The notes under the pieces: model-generated
Seen by the model: only the letters and a program-made list of their open reading frames with translations
Databases searched by the model: none
Told to the model about the DNA's origin: nothing
In this document: positions 25,445 to 34,365 of the stretch, piece by piece
Layout: each line of letters opens with the position of its first letter
How positions within the stretch are numbered: position 1 is the first letter of the stretch
Source: Ignavibacteriaceae bacterium
GTDB taxonomy: Bacteria > Bacteroidota > Ignavibacteria > Ignavibacteriales > Ignavibacteriaceae
Reading direction: 5' to 3'
Assembly: GCA_013360295.1 (NCBI GenBank)
Contig: JABWCL010000034.1
Span: 1-43,935, forward strand
DNA length: 43,935 nt
Program-made: the position numbers and the translations under genes

Positions 25445-28400
25445 TTATTTTGTTTTTTCAATTCTTATCTTAAACGTTTCGTCGTCAATTTCACAATCAG
25501 ATACGGCAGCACCGTCCGCCGGGCTTTCGTTATCTTTAGAGGGCAAATATAAAGATTCTTCACCTGAGTATGAAACAAATTCGGCTAAGGTTTCGGTCGA
25601 AATATAGTCTCTGAACTTCTCGGCCGCTTTGCCGGCTTCACCGGCGGAATTATGCCTTACCGTTATCCTGTCCGTAACCTCAAATCCGGCTTTTTTCCGG
25701 AGGTTCTGCACCCGGTTAACAAACTCCCTGGCGACACCTTCAAGTATCAGCGCCTCGTCAAGGTGGGTATCCAACGCAATAGTAATATTTCCTTCCGTCT
25801 GAACCGCCCATCCGGTTATTTCGTGGCTCACAATCTCAACATCATCGGTAACAACTTCTACCTGCTCACCTTTTACATCGAGAATAATCTTGCCCTCTTT
25901 TTGCATAGCGGCTATTTGTTCCTTCGCCATCCCCCGGATTGCTTCGGCGACAGGGTTTACCTTCTTACCGTGCTTGGGGCCGATTGATTTGAAATTCGGT
26001 TTCGCCGAACGCTGTACCATTTCCGCGTCATCAATCAGCACCTGCATATCTTTAATGTTAAGTTCTTCAAGCACTACGTCCCTCATCCGGGAAAGGGCGT
26101 CAACTTTTGATGAGTCTACCGCGACGAGCAGTTTCTTCAGGGGGAGCCTCGTCTTCAGGTTCATTTTAGCCCTCACCGCGCGGGTAAGCGTCACCACCCT
26201 CTGGGCGATGTCCATCTTATCCTCAAGTTCAAAATCGCGGTAGGAGTGCGCAGGTATCGAAGAGAGATGCACGGATTCCGATTCGTCACGTTTTGTGACT
26301 CTGTTCAGGTTCTGATAGATCTCTTCGGCGATAAAAGGAGTGATCGGCGAGATCAGTTTTGATACTGTTATCAGGCACTCGTATAACGTCTGGTATGCGG
26401 AATATTTAATTTCATTCATTTCCGATTTCCAGAATTTTCTTCTGCTTCTGCGGACATACCAGTTGGAAAGATCGTCAATCACAAAATCACTTATGAGCCG
26501 TGCAGCCTTAGTCAGGTCGTAACCGTCCATATATTCGATGTACTTCTCTATGATCAAATTCAGTTTTGAAATGACCCACCTGTCCAATTCAGGGCGCTTC
26601 TCATAAGGGATCGGTTCTTCCCTGAACTCATAATTATCGACACCCGAGTAAAGCGCGAAGAAAGAATAGGTATTCACGAGCGTACCAAAAAACTTCCTCT
26701 GTGTATCGAGCAGGTCCTCTTCGCTGAAGAGTGTCGGGCGCCAGGCGGGGCTGTTAACAACAAGATACCACCGTGTGGCGTCAGCCCCGTACTTGTCCAT
26801 AAGCATAAAGGGGTCAACAGTGTTGCCCTTTGACTTGGACATCTTCTGCCCTTTCTTATCAAGTATAAGATCGTTAACAAGGCAGTTTTTATAAGTAATA
26901 TTACCAAACAGCATTGTACCGATAGCGTGGAGCGTATAGAACCAACCCCTGGTCTGATCTATTCCTTCACTGATAAAATCAGCAGGGAAGTTCTCCTCAA
27001 ACCATTCTTTGTTTTCAAAAGGATAGTGGAACTGCGCGAACGGCATTGCGCCGCTGTCGTACCAGACATCAATTAATTCAGGGGTACGGCGGAATATTTT
27101 TCCGTCTTTCTCAAACAATACTCTGTCAACGAATGGCTTATGCAGGTCAATCTCAGGCAGATCAGAAACCGGAATTCTCTTCCCGTTTTCTTCAATGAAT
27201 CCCTGCTTAAGTTCTTCGATACTTCCGACCGCGATCATATCGCCGTCATCAGCAAGCCAGATAGGTAAGGGGGTCGCCCAGAACCTGTCACGCGAAAGAG
27301 CCCAGTCCTTATTCTCCTCCAGCCAGTTACCGAACCTGCCGCTTCCTACTTCCGGAGGATACCAGTTGATTGTTTTATTAAGCTCAACCATTCTCTTAGC
27401 GATCTCGGTTGTGCGAATAAACCACGACTCGCGCGCGTAATAGATAACGGGTACGTTGTCAAATCTCCAGCTGAACGGATAGGAGTGCTCTATAGTTTCC
27501 TTTTTATAGAGTTTTCCTTCCTTCTTCAGCTTTACAATAATACCCTCGTCGGCATCCTTTACGAACTTACCTGCAAAATCAACTATCTCCTCGGTGAACG
27601 TACCGTTCCTTTTTACCGGCTGAAGCATCGGCAGGCCGTACTTGCGTGAGACTTCATAGTCGTCCGCGCCGAATGCCGGGGCAATATGCACTATGCCCGA
27701 ACCGTCACTTGTACTCACAAAATCACCAGTGATAACGTAGAAAGCTTTTTTATTCGGCTGAATATACGGGAGAAGCTGTTCGTAAGAAATCCCCTCAAGC
27801 GCCAAGCCTTTGAATTCTTCGATAATAGTGTATTCATCCTTAAGTACGGAGAGCCTGTCTTTCGCCAGTATAATCGTTTTTCCCGCGTGTTCGACTTTCA
27901 CGTAATCAATATCCGCGCCTACCGCGAGCGCGACGTTTGAGATAAGGGTCCACGGTGTAGTGGTCCAAACAAGAATGTGCTCTTCCCTGCCTTCTATCTT
28001 AAAGAGGACGTAGACTGACGGGTCTTTCGTCATCTTGTAACCGAGCGCCAGTTCGTGAGAGGAAAGGACCGACTCAGTCCTCGGGCACTGCGGAACAATT
28101 TTATAATCTTTGTATATCAGCCCTTTGTCAAAAAGAGTTTTCAGCGACCACCATACAGATTCAATATATTCATTCGTGCAGGTTATATACGCCGAGTCCA
28201 GTTCTATCCAGTACCCCATCCTCGTGGTCATTTTTTCCCACAGGTCTTTATAAGTAAACACTGAGTTTTTGCAGGCGGCGTTGTACTTTTCCACTCCGAA
28301 CTCAGGTATCTGGCTCCTTGAAGTAATACCGAGGTGCTTCTCCACTTCAATTTCTACGGGAAGACCGTGAGTATCCCAGCCGGCTTTCCTGTGCACTTGG

Positions 28401-28630
28401 AATCCGCGTAGTGTTTTGTACCTGCAAATTGAATCCTTCAGTGTCCTGGCCATTACATGGTGGATCCCCGGTTTGCCGTTTGCGGTAGGAGGGCCTTCAT
28501 AAAACGTAAAAGGCTTCTTAGGGTCTCTAGTGGTTACGCTTTTTTCAAAAATTTTATTCTCTTCCCAAAACTTCAGTACATCTTCTTCGATCTTTGGGAG
28601 CGGTGTTTTTTCTAAGTTTTGCTTATACAT
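25445..28630 (-). CDS. ileS: Isoleucyl-tRNA synthetase, IleRS2 type with GIHH in place of the HIGH motif
   Basis: 1061 residues, charging tRNA-Ile with isoleucine. The long form and sequence resemble IleRS2, the eukaryotic-like class that is less sensitive to mupirocin. The Rossmann-fold signature after PPTANGKP reads G55-I-H-H58, where most class I synthetases have HxGH. The AGWDTHGLPVE segment, the editing domain (VWTTTPWTLISN; GIVHIAPAFGADDYE), KMSKS at 596-600 (GQKMSKSKGN) and a C-terminal anticodon-binding and accessory region are intact. It lies 17 bp before the DksA-like gene and 6 bp after the gene for the unknown membrane protein, within one minus-strand operon. Confidence 0.97.
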   Translation of the reverse strand: MYKQNLEKTPLPKIEEDVLKFWEENKIFEKSVTTRDPKKPFTFYEGPPTANGKPGIHHVMARTLKDSICRYKTLRGFQVHRKAGWDTHGLPVEIEVEKHLGITSRSQIPEFGVEKYNAACKNSVFTYKDLWEKMTTRMGYWIELDSAYITCTNEYIESVWWSLKTLFDKGLIYKDYKIVPQCPRTESVLSSHELALGYKMTKDPSVYVLFKIEGREEHILVWTTTPWTLISNVALAVGADIDYVKVEHAGKTIILAKDRLSVLKDEYTIIEEFKGLALEGISYEQLLPYIQPNKKAFYVITGDFVSTSDGSGIVHIAPAFGADDYEVSRKYGLPMLQPVKRNGTFTEEIVDFAGKFVKDADEGIIVKLKKEGKLYKKETIEHSYPFSWRFDNVPVIYYARESWFIRTTEIAKRMVELNKTINWYPPEVGSGRFGNWLEENKDWALSRDRFWATPLPIWLADDGDMIAVGSIEELKQGFIEENGKRIPVSDLPEIDLHKPFVDRVLFEKDGKIFRRTPELIDVWYDSGAMPFAQFHYPFENKEWFEENFPADFISEGIDQTRGWFYTLHAIGTMLFGNITYKNCLVNDLILDKKGQKMSKSKGNTVDPFMLMDKYGADATRWYLVVNSPAWRPTLFSEEDLLDTQRKFFGTLVNTYSFFALYSGVDNYEFREEPIPYEKRPELDRWVISKLNLIIEKYIEYMDGYDLTKAARLISDFVIDDLSNWYVRRSRRKFWKSEMNEIKYSAYQTLYECLITVSKLISPITPFIAEEIYQNLNRVTKRDESESVHLSSIPAHSYRDFELEDKMDIAQRVVTLTRAVRAKMNLKTRLPLKKLLVAVDSSKVDALSRMRDVVLEELNIKDMQVLIDDAEMVQRSAKPNFKSIGPKHGKKVNPVAEAIRGMAKEQIAAMQKEGKIILDVKGEQVEVVTDDVEIVSHEITGWAVQTEGNITIALDTHLDEALILEGVAREFVNRVQNLRKKAGFEVTDRITVRHNSAGEAGKAAEKFRDYISTETLAEFVSYSGEESLYLPSKDNESPADGAAVSDCEIDDETFKIRIEKTK

Positions 28631-28636
28631 CCCGGA

Positions 28637-29248
28637 CTAATTGTTTTCTTCGTATTTTTTTAATAATTCTTTTTCTATTTGGATAAATTCTTTCAGTTCC
28701 TTTTCAATTCTTTCCTTTTTCAGAAAGATATTCTTCGCCGTAAGTTCGGCATCGTTAATAGTTTTAGCGGCTTTGATGTTCGCGTCCCTGATAATCAGAT
28801 CTGATTCTTTCTTCGCGTCCTTTATTGTCTCTTCAAAAAGTGTAACTTTTTCTTTGAGCGAATAAGCCTCCTTATCCAGGCTGATCACTTCTGATACCGC
28901 AAGCCCGAATATTCCCATCGAGCCCAGTAAAATATTCCTTACCATATAGGCAAGCAACTTCTCAATCGATGTGTTACCGGCAGCGAAGTACTCACCGAAC
29001 GACATAACCATAATTACGGTTATGATTGCAACCGATGCAGTCACGCTGATCAGTGTCTTAACACCATCATTCCATTCGTAATAGCTTTTAAGATACCATC
29101 CCGCGCCGAAACAAAGCGCCGAGAGAATGAACCATACCGCAATATTCATATCACCAATACGGAAAAGATCCGTATCAATAAAATTCGAACTGAATACCAG
29201 CAGCGCGGTCAGAGCAACAGCGAAATAGGAACCAATGCCTTTTTCCAC
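28637..29248 (-). CDS. Membrane protein with C-terminal coiled coil, unknown function
   Basis: 203 residues that I do not recognise as a named family. The first ~125 residues hold four likely membrane helices (about 8-22, 35-52, 64-82 and 105-122). The rest is a charged coiled coil (KEKVTLFEETIKDAKKESDLIIRDA, then KKERIEKELKEFIQIEKELLKKYEENN) facing the cytoplasm. It is packed between punA (1-bp gap) and ileS (6-bp gap). The coiled-coil character and the divIVA gene two positions upstream hint at an envelope or division role; this is inference only. Confidence 0.75.
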   Translation of the reverse strand: MEKGIGSYFAVALTALLVFSSNFIDTDLFRIGDMNIAVWFILSALCFGAGWYLKSYYEWNDGVKTLISVTASVAIITVIMVMSFGEYFAAGNTSIEKLLAYMVRNILLGSMGIFGLAVSEVISLDKEAYSLKEKVTLFEETIKDAKKESDLIIRDANIKAAKTINDAELTAKNIFLKKERIEKELKEFIQIEKELLKKYEENN

Positions 29249-29249
29249 T

Positions 29250-30071
29250 TTATAGCCTCTTTATTACTTCTTTCATTATCAGTGTCATTTTCGGTTCAGC
29301 CAACATCGCGGCTTCAATTACTTCCTCTAGTTTTACAGGTTTAAGGTTGTCAGGGAAACATTCATCTGTAATTATACTCACACCGAAAACCTTTATTCCG
29401 CTGTGGTTCGCTACAATATTTTCGGGCACAGTGGACATCCCAACCACATCCGCGCCGATTCCGCGGAGGAACCTGTATTCTGCTCTTGTTTCCAGGTTCG
29501 GGCCGGGAACTGCAACGTACACCCCTTTGTGTACTTTTATTTTATTCTCCATTGCTATCTCTTCCGCGAGTGCCACAAGTTTCAATGAATATGGCTCACT
29601 CATATCAGGGAACCTGACGCCAAAATCATCCTCATTCTTACCGATGAGGGGATTATCACCCAAAAGATTTATATGGTCAACCATCAGCATAATGTCTCCC
29701 AGTCTGTAGAGCGGATTCATTCCGCCGCACGCATTGGATACGAGTAATGTTTCGACTCCGAGCTTCTTCATCAGTCTCACGGGATACGTAATTTGCTGCA
29801 TCGAGTATCCTTCATAATAGTGAAATCTTCCCTGCATTACTACAACTTTCTTCCCGCCGAGTTCGCCGAATATCAGTTTTCCGTGATGCGACTCAACAGT
29901 CGACAGAGGAAAATGAGGAAGTTCGGCGTAATCAATTTCGTGTTTTATATCTATCTCTTTTACTAATCCTCCCAAACCGGTACCCAGGATTATCCCCACA
30001 GGGTATGTATCACCGGTATGTTTTTTTATCACATATAATGTTTCTTCTAATCTTTCTTTCAGGCTTTTCAT
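29250..30071 (-). CDS. punA: Purine-nucleoside phosphorylase, trimeric (class II-like)
   Basis: 273 residues, phosphorolysing purine (deoxy)nucleosides to base and (deoxy)ribose-1-phosphate for salvage. Family signatures: GIILGTGLGGL (phosphate-binding), ESHHGKLIFGELGGKKVVVMQGRFHYYEGY, SNACGGMNP, VAVPGPNLETRAEY, GMSTVPE and ITDECFPDN. It is the low-molecular-mass trimeric form rather than the hexameric DeoD. Precise base preference is not certain from the sequence. The start overlaps the divIVA stop by 4 bp (ATGA), so the two are coupled. Confidence 0.94.
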   Translation of the reverse strand: MKSLKERLEETLYVIKKHTGDTYPVGIILGTGLGGLVKEIDIKHEIDYAELPHFPLSTVESHHGKLIFGELGGKKVVVMQGRFHYYEGYSMQQITYPVRLMKKLGVETLLVSNACGGMNPLYRLGDIMLMVDHINLLGDNPLIGKNEDDFGVRFPDMSEPYSLKLVALAEEIAMENKIKVHKGVYVAVPGPNLETRAEYRFLRGIGADVVGMSTVPENIVANHSGIKVFGVSIITDECFPDNLKPVKLEEVIEAAMLAEPKMTLIMKEVIKRL

Positions 30072-30604
30072 ATAAGCTTTTCTACAATTGAATCTATGTT
30101 AATGTCAAGTTGGCTTGGGGTTTCTTTTTTCTGCTCGTGTTTCACTTCTTCCTCTACTCTCGTCACCTTTGCTTCAAGCAAGTGCGCCTGCGTAGTGATC
30201 ATAGCTTTAAGTTTTGCGATCAGTAAATCCCTTTCTTCTTTGAGATTTACTATAGAAGAACGAATCTCATTTGCTGTCTCTTTTGCTTTATCTACGATCT
30301 GCTGAGCTTTTATTTCAGCCTCTTTGAGCATCAGGGAGGACTGCTTCTTAGTTGACTCTATTGCCTTAGAAGAGTTCTCCTGCGCTTTAAGCAGTGTATC
30401 CTGAAGGCTTTTTTCGATTCGCCTGTATTCGATCAGCTGGTCTGTGGCATCCTCAAGCTGCTTTTTAAGGTTCTCGTTTTCGCTCTGAAGTTCCTCAAAA
30501 TCATCCGCGGCCTGCGAAAGGAAAGACGTAACCTCAGCAGTATCATACCCGCGCAGAGTGCGGCTGAACTCCTGTTTACGAATACTCAGTGGTGAAAGTT
30601 TCAT
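30068..30604 (-). CDS. divIVA: DivIVA-domain protein
   Basis: 178 residues. The N-terminal DivIVA motif is MKLSPLSIRKQEFSRTLRGYDTAEVTSFLSQAADDFEEL, followed by a long parallel coiled coil (about 35-160) and a short C-terminal tail (DINIDSIVEKLI). DivIVA proteins bind curved membranes at poles and septa and recruit partners; they are best known in Gram-positive bacteria, and Gram-negative examples are less studied. The gene lies between yggS and punA, 35 bp after yggS, matching the ylmE-to-divIVA order of Firmicutes. The start is ATG at 30604. Confidence 0.92.
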   Translation of the reverse strand: MKLSPLSIRKQEFSRTLRGYDTAEVTSFLSQAADDFEELQSENENLKKQLEDATDQLIEYRRIEKSLQDTLLKAQENSSKAIESTKKQSSLMLKEAEIKAQQIVDKAKETANEIRSSIVNLKEERDLLIAKLKAMITTQAHLLEAKVTRVEEEVKHEQKKETPSQLDINIDSIVEKLI

Positions 30605-30639
30605 TATATTTTTTATAAGTTTGTTTAATATCTTAAAAG

Positions 30640-31314
30640 TCAGCGGCTGCCAAAAATTGCCGTGCCGATCCTCAGTATTGTAGCGCCTTCTTCGATCGCT
30701 ATCTCATAATCCCCCGTCATACCCATTGATAACTCAGCCATCGCGAAACCAGCGTTTATCATCTCCTCCCTTATCTGACGCAGCGCGGAAAAGCTTTTTC
30801 TGATTACCGCTTCATCATCAACAAACGGAGCCATAGTCATCAGCCCCCTCAAGAGCAATGATTTATAATCCCTGCAAAATTCCGCGATTTGGTAAAGTTC
30901 TTCTTTCGATTCGATCCCCCCTTTTGTGTCTTCTCCGGAGGTCTTATACTCCAGTAATACGGGCTGAACAACCCCGGTCCTTTCAGCTCTGGCTGCTATT
31001 TCCTGTGCCAGTTTCATCGAATCCACTGAATGGATAAGAGAAGCAACCCCAACGACGTATTTCACTTTATTTGACTGTAGTCCGCCAATATAATGCCAGT
31101 TGACAGGGTACCCTATCGATGAAGCTTTATCCCGCAACTCCTGCGCTTTATTTTCACCAAAGTCACGCAGACCCGCGTCAAAAGCCTCGCGAATAACATC
31201 AATCCCGAAAGTTTTTGACACCGCGACAAGCTTAATCTCCTCAGCGTTCCTGCCGCATTTAACAGCAGCTTCGCGGATAGAATCCATCAGCCGTTTAGTG
31301 TTTTCAGCAATCAT
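30640..31314 (-). CDS. yggS: YggS/YlmE-family PLP-binding protein
   Basis: 224 residues with ATG at 31314. The frame is open 26 codons further upstream, but that stretch (MNPRGPPFLFWFLP) does not look like the family. The PLP lysine is K34 in KLVAVSKTFG, followed by DFGENKAQEL, WHYIGGLQSNKVKY, SVDS, GLMTMAP and LSMGMTGDYEIAIEEGATILRIGTAIFG. The family is a single-domain alanine-racemase-like barrel that handles PLP homeostasis rather than catalysing a reaction. It heads the minus-strand housekeeping cluster. Confidence 0.95.
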   Translation of the reverse strand: MIAENTKRLMDSIREAAVKCGRNAEEIKLVAVSKTFGIDVIREAFDAGLRDFGENKAQELRDKASSIGYPVNWHYIGGLQSNKVKYVVGVASLIHSVDSMKLAQEIAARAERTGVVQPVLLEYKTSGEDTKGGIESKEELYQIAEFCRDYKSLLLRGLMTMAPFVDDEAVIRKSFSALRQIREEMINAGFAMAELSMGMTGDYEIAIEEGATILRIGTAIFGSR

Positions 31315-31648
31315 TACAAAAAAAGTTGACCTAAAATGTATCGTTTTTAGAGGTAAAAACCAAAAGAGAAAAGGGGGACCCCGGGGATTCAATTAAGAGT
31401 TTAAAATGAAGAATTAAGAATTATTGAGCAAAATTCAGAAAATTAAGATGTTTTATCCCACGCCTTTCCGGCACCCTTCCATCCTCTCCTTAAATTGACA
31501 GTATAACTTCACCTGCCCCTGAAACTATCACTGATTCTGTCACTGATAGTGAAACTTTCCTTGAGCGCGCTTTCACTTCACACGGAAAATAATTTTCCCC
31601 GCTACGAATCGTGATTTTGATCATTGATCATTGATCATTGGTCATTGA
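31315..31648. other. Intergenic region upstream of yggS
   Basis: This 334-bp stretch has no supported gene. It contains the yggS leader and promoter area, a degenerate heptamer array (31391-31425), an inverted repeat ACTATCA/TGATAGT (31524-31530 and 31544-31550) and most of a TGATCAT heptamer array (31618-31652). Confidence 0.5.
31391..31425. repeat. Degenerate heptamer array, consensus AATTAAG
   Basis: Five 7-bp units: AATTAAG, AGTTTAA, AATGAAG, AATTAAG and AATTATT. It is the reverse-complement relative of the TTCTTAA array at 42586. It lies about 77 bp upstream of the yggS start. Confidence 0.5.
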
Positions 31649-31652
31649 TCAT
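31618..31652. repeat. TGATCAT heptamer tandem array
   Basis: Five contiguous 7-bp units: TGATCAT three times, then TGGTCAT, then TGATCAT. Each good unit contains the palindrome TGATCA, so the array can form alternative hairpins. It overlaps the stop codon of the leftward four-PAS kinase gene (31649-31651). Confidence 0.85.
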
Positions 31653-33949
31653 TGCCTCCCCCTGATATCTGTCTCAGTTCTGGGAATCGTAAAATAGAAA
31701 GTTGTTCCATTATTCTCTTCGGTTTCGAAACGGAGAGTACCGCCGCTATGTTCAACATATTCCTTCGTAATGAGCAGACCAAGTCCGGCGCTTAGTTCGC
31801 CTTCCGTGCCTTTCCGTTTTGTTTCTTTTGCTTTGGTCAGAATATACGGCACCATAGATTCCGGTATACCTATACCAGAATCGCTTACGGAAATTTCGGT
31901 ATACTGACCGGCTTTAACTGCCTCAAGCTTTATTTTTCCGCCTCTGGGTGTATACTTGATAGCATTCGATATAAGGTTTCTGAATATAGTACTTATCACA
32001 CTTGGATCAGCAAAACCAACAGCATCATCACCGATTTTATTAACTATTTCAATTTCTTTCTCTGAACTCCTGACAGAGTGAATCTTCAGAACTTTCTCGG
32101 AGATATTTCTTATCCGTGCTACCTCAGGCGAGAATGATACATCCTCTCTCTGAAGCATTGCCCATTCAAGCAATTCCTCCAAGAGAGCATACAACATCTT
32201 AACAATCGGGTGGAACTTTGGCCCGATATCAACAAGAGCGGCAAAATCTCCCTCCGGGATCGCGTGATCAAAAAATTCCGAGAGTCCAAGAAGTGCCTGG
32301 AACGGGCTCCTGAGATCGTGCGCAATGATCGAAAAAAACTTATCTCTCTCTTTAAGAAGTTTCGCGAGTTCCTCGTTTTGCTTCTTAATCATTTTCTGTG
32401 CTTCATAACGCTCGGTAATATTTCTCGAGATACCGCTTAATTCAATTTTTCCGTCTTTATTATGATACCCATAAACGATCATCTCAACAGCAACGGTGCC
32501 CCCGGACTTTGTGTTTTGGTGCAATAATATAATTTCGGGGTCACTTCTGACATTTTGTTTGGTTTTCTGGTAATGTTCGTACAATTTCTGTTTAGCGACC
32601 TTCAGCGACTCCTCGGTAAAATAGAGGTCAAAATCCATTGCCATGAATTCTTCAAGAGTAAATCCTGTCAGTTGTTCAATAGAAGGTGTCATGAAAGTCA
32701 CTTTCTGATTCTCCGCGTCCAGCTGCCACAGCACATCTATTGAGTTTTCGTAAATGAAGCGGAGCCTGTCTTCAAACGCCCTGATCCTGCTCTCGAATAG
32801 TACCCTGGAAGTAATGTCTCTGGCAACACCCAGAATTGTAAGTTTTCCACGACTGTCCATATGTATTGTGCCGGAAACTTCCGCCCATATCGTCCCGCCT
32901 CCTTTTTTAGTCTGCTCAATAATAATTTTTTCTGATGTGTTTTCGCCCGTCACCTTAAATCTTTCAACCAGCTCACTTATTTTTGTCTGAGCTAGAGGCA
33001 GAGAGCCCGGCGAAACCGAAAACTCAATACCATTATTCATAATTTCCTCGGAGGTGTATCCTCTTTGGTTCTCTACCGCGGGACTAACATAAATAAAGCG
33101 CATTGTCTCTATATCAAGAAGCCACACAACGTCGTCCATATTTTCAGCCAAAAACCTGTAACGGCTCTCGCTCTCCTGTAATTTTTTCTCTCCCTCTATC
33201 CTGTCTGTAACATCCCTGGAGATGCCGATCATCTCGATCTTACCTTCAGCATTTAGATGGACGGAGGTAACGTCTTCGGACCAGAATAATGTGCCGTCTT
33301 TTTTTATCAGCCTGTTCACGTTAATATTCGGCCGGGATTTCCCTTTCTCACGGAATTCTGCCATTAACCTTTGACCTGTCTCGACTATATTAGCGAGTGT
33401 TTCCGGAGTCATAAAATCCTCAAATCGAATCGATTTCATCTCCTCCACGGTATAGCCAAAAGTCCGCTGAACATAGGGGCTCAGGTAAGTAAACTTAAAA
33501 GTCTCCGGATCAATCGCCCAAATAATATCAGACAAATTGTCAGTGAGGAAACGGTATCTCTTTTCACTCTCTCTTATTTCAAGATCCGATTTAAGCCTCT
33601 CTGTTATATCGCGGGCTGACCCGTAATACATGTCTTTAATAAGAACAAGATTCCACTCAAGAGATCTGTACTCCCCTGACTTTGACTTCATTCTGTTAAT
33701 AAATAAATTATCCCGCCGCGAATTCTGGTATGACTCCATCCACTTGATTGTTTGCACGACATCATCCTGATGGATCAGTTCTTTAATCGGTTTTCCTTCA
33801 AGCTCTCCGGGCTCATATCCCAGCTGATCTTTCCACACTCTGTTTACCTTTACAATAATACCTTGTGTGTCCGCTACGATAGCGAGATCAGCGGTAAACT
33901 CAAAAAAACTATCAGGATCAGATTCGGAGGAGAGTGATTGGTTAGTCAT
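31649..33949 (-). CDS. Cytoplasmic sensor histidine kinase with four PAS domains
   Basis: 766 residues without signal peptide or membrane segment. Four PAS/PAC modules lie at about 12-118, 128-248, 258-382 and 388-512. Each starts like RYRFLTDNLSDIIWAID and ends in a SARDITER- or GISRDVTDR-type PAC motif. The kinase core has H544 in IIAHDLRSPF, then an HATPase (about 645-755) with NLISNAIKYTP, DSGIGIP and GLGLLITKEYVEHSGG. It probably senses redox, light or small ligands through PAS cofactors; none can be assigned. There is no partner regulator downstream; the nearest receivers are encoded upstream across a 416-bp gap. Confidence 0.93.
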   Translation of the reverse strand: MTNQSLSSESDPDSFFEFTADLAIVADTQGIIVKVNRVWKDQLGYEPGELEGKPIKELIHQDDVVQTIKWMESYQNSRRDNLFINRMKSKSGEYRSLEWNLVLIKDMYYGSARDITERLKSDLEIRESEKRYRFLTDNLSDIIWAIDPETFKFTYLSPYVQRTFGYTVEEMKSIRFEDFMTPETLANIVETGQRLMAEFREKGKSRPNINVNRLIKKDGTLFWSEDVTSVHLNAEGKIEMIGISRDVTDRIEGEKKLQESESRYRFLAENMDDVVWLLDIETMRFIYVSPAVENQRGYTSEEIMNNGIEFSVSPGSLPLAQTKISELVERFKVTGENTSEKIIIEQTKKGGGTIWAEVSGTIHMDSRGKLTILGVARDITSRVLFESRIRAFEDRLRFIYENSIDVLWQLDAENQKVTFMTPSIEQLTGFTLEEFMAMDFDLYFTEESLKVAKQKLYEHYQKTKQNVRSDPEIILLHQNTKSGGTVAVEMIVYGYHNKDGKIELSGISRNITERYEAQKMIKKQNEELAKLLKERDKFFSIIAHDLRSPFQALLGLSEFFDHAIPEGDFAALVDIGPKFHPIVKMLYALLEELLEWAMLQREDVSFSPEVARIRNISEKVLKIHSVRSSEKEIEIVNKIGDDAVGFADPSVISTIFRNLISNAIKYTPRGGKIKLEAVKAGQYTEISVSDSGIGIPESMVPYILTKAKETKRKGTEGELSAGLGLLITKEYVEHSGGTLRFETEENNGTTFYFTIPRTETDIRGRQ

Positions 33950-34365
33950 AGTTATAGTAGATTAAATAATTATTCCTAATAATTGGTTTTTTAAAAATTA
34001 AATCTTGCCGGTCTCAAAGCCCTCGACGTATCCAGGCTTTCAAAAATTCTCAGAAGAGCGAATAGATCTCACTCCCTGCCAAAAAATGAAAAATTATATT
34101 GTAAAGATAATAAAGTAATTTGATATAAAACGGATAATTTTATCCGGTATTGTAGCAATCACAGAAATGTTAAATTTTCACTTTTCCCGGGTGCATTAAA
34201 GGCCGGTTTCAAGTCCGCCTCCGCAAATATCATAAAGTCGAAGTATGCGTGCCGGGTAGCCCTACGATTGATAATCAGGTTCAGCTAGTCTTTACAGTCA
34301 GTATAAGAGAATTTCCGCTTTTTCAGATTCACGAAATGACTTAAAAGGCCAGCCACTAATACGGC
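33950..34365. other. Intergenic region between two sensor kinase genes
   Basis: This 416-bp stretch has no supported gene on either strand. It is AT-rich around 34081-34140 with a small hairpin (CGGATA/TATCCG, 34131-34146). A tRNA-3'-end-like string near 34195-34225 does not fold into a tRNA. It presumably holds the end of the upstream transcript and the promoter of the four-PAS kinase. Confidence 0.5.

Noticed and set aside
25116-25473. Long Phe-rich open frames on the plus strand
   Set aside because: They are the antisense of the Lys/Ala-rich tail of the DksA-like protein, whose codon bias removes stops.
31315-31392. 26-codon N-terminal extension of yggS
   Set aside because: The family starts at about MIAENTKRL; the extension is Pro/Phe-rich and looks non-coding.
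31524-31550. ACTATCA/TGATAGT inverted repeat
   Set aside because: Short arms and a long spacer; no strong reason to call it an operator beyond mention in the intergenic entry.
34131-34146. CGGATA/TATCCG hairpin
   Set aside because: Only six pairs in AT-rich sequence and no T-run.
34195-34225. tRNA-3'-end-like string (GGTTTCAAGTCC with CTCCGCA after it)
   Set aside because: No matching acceptor, D-arm or anticodon arm lies upstream, the first T-stem pair is broken and there is no CCA.
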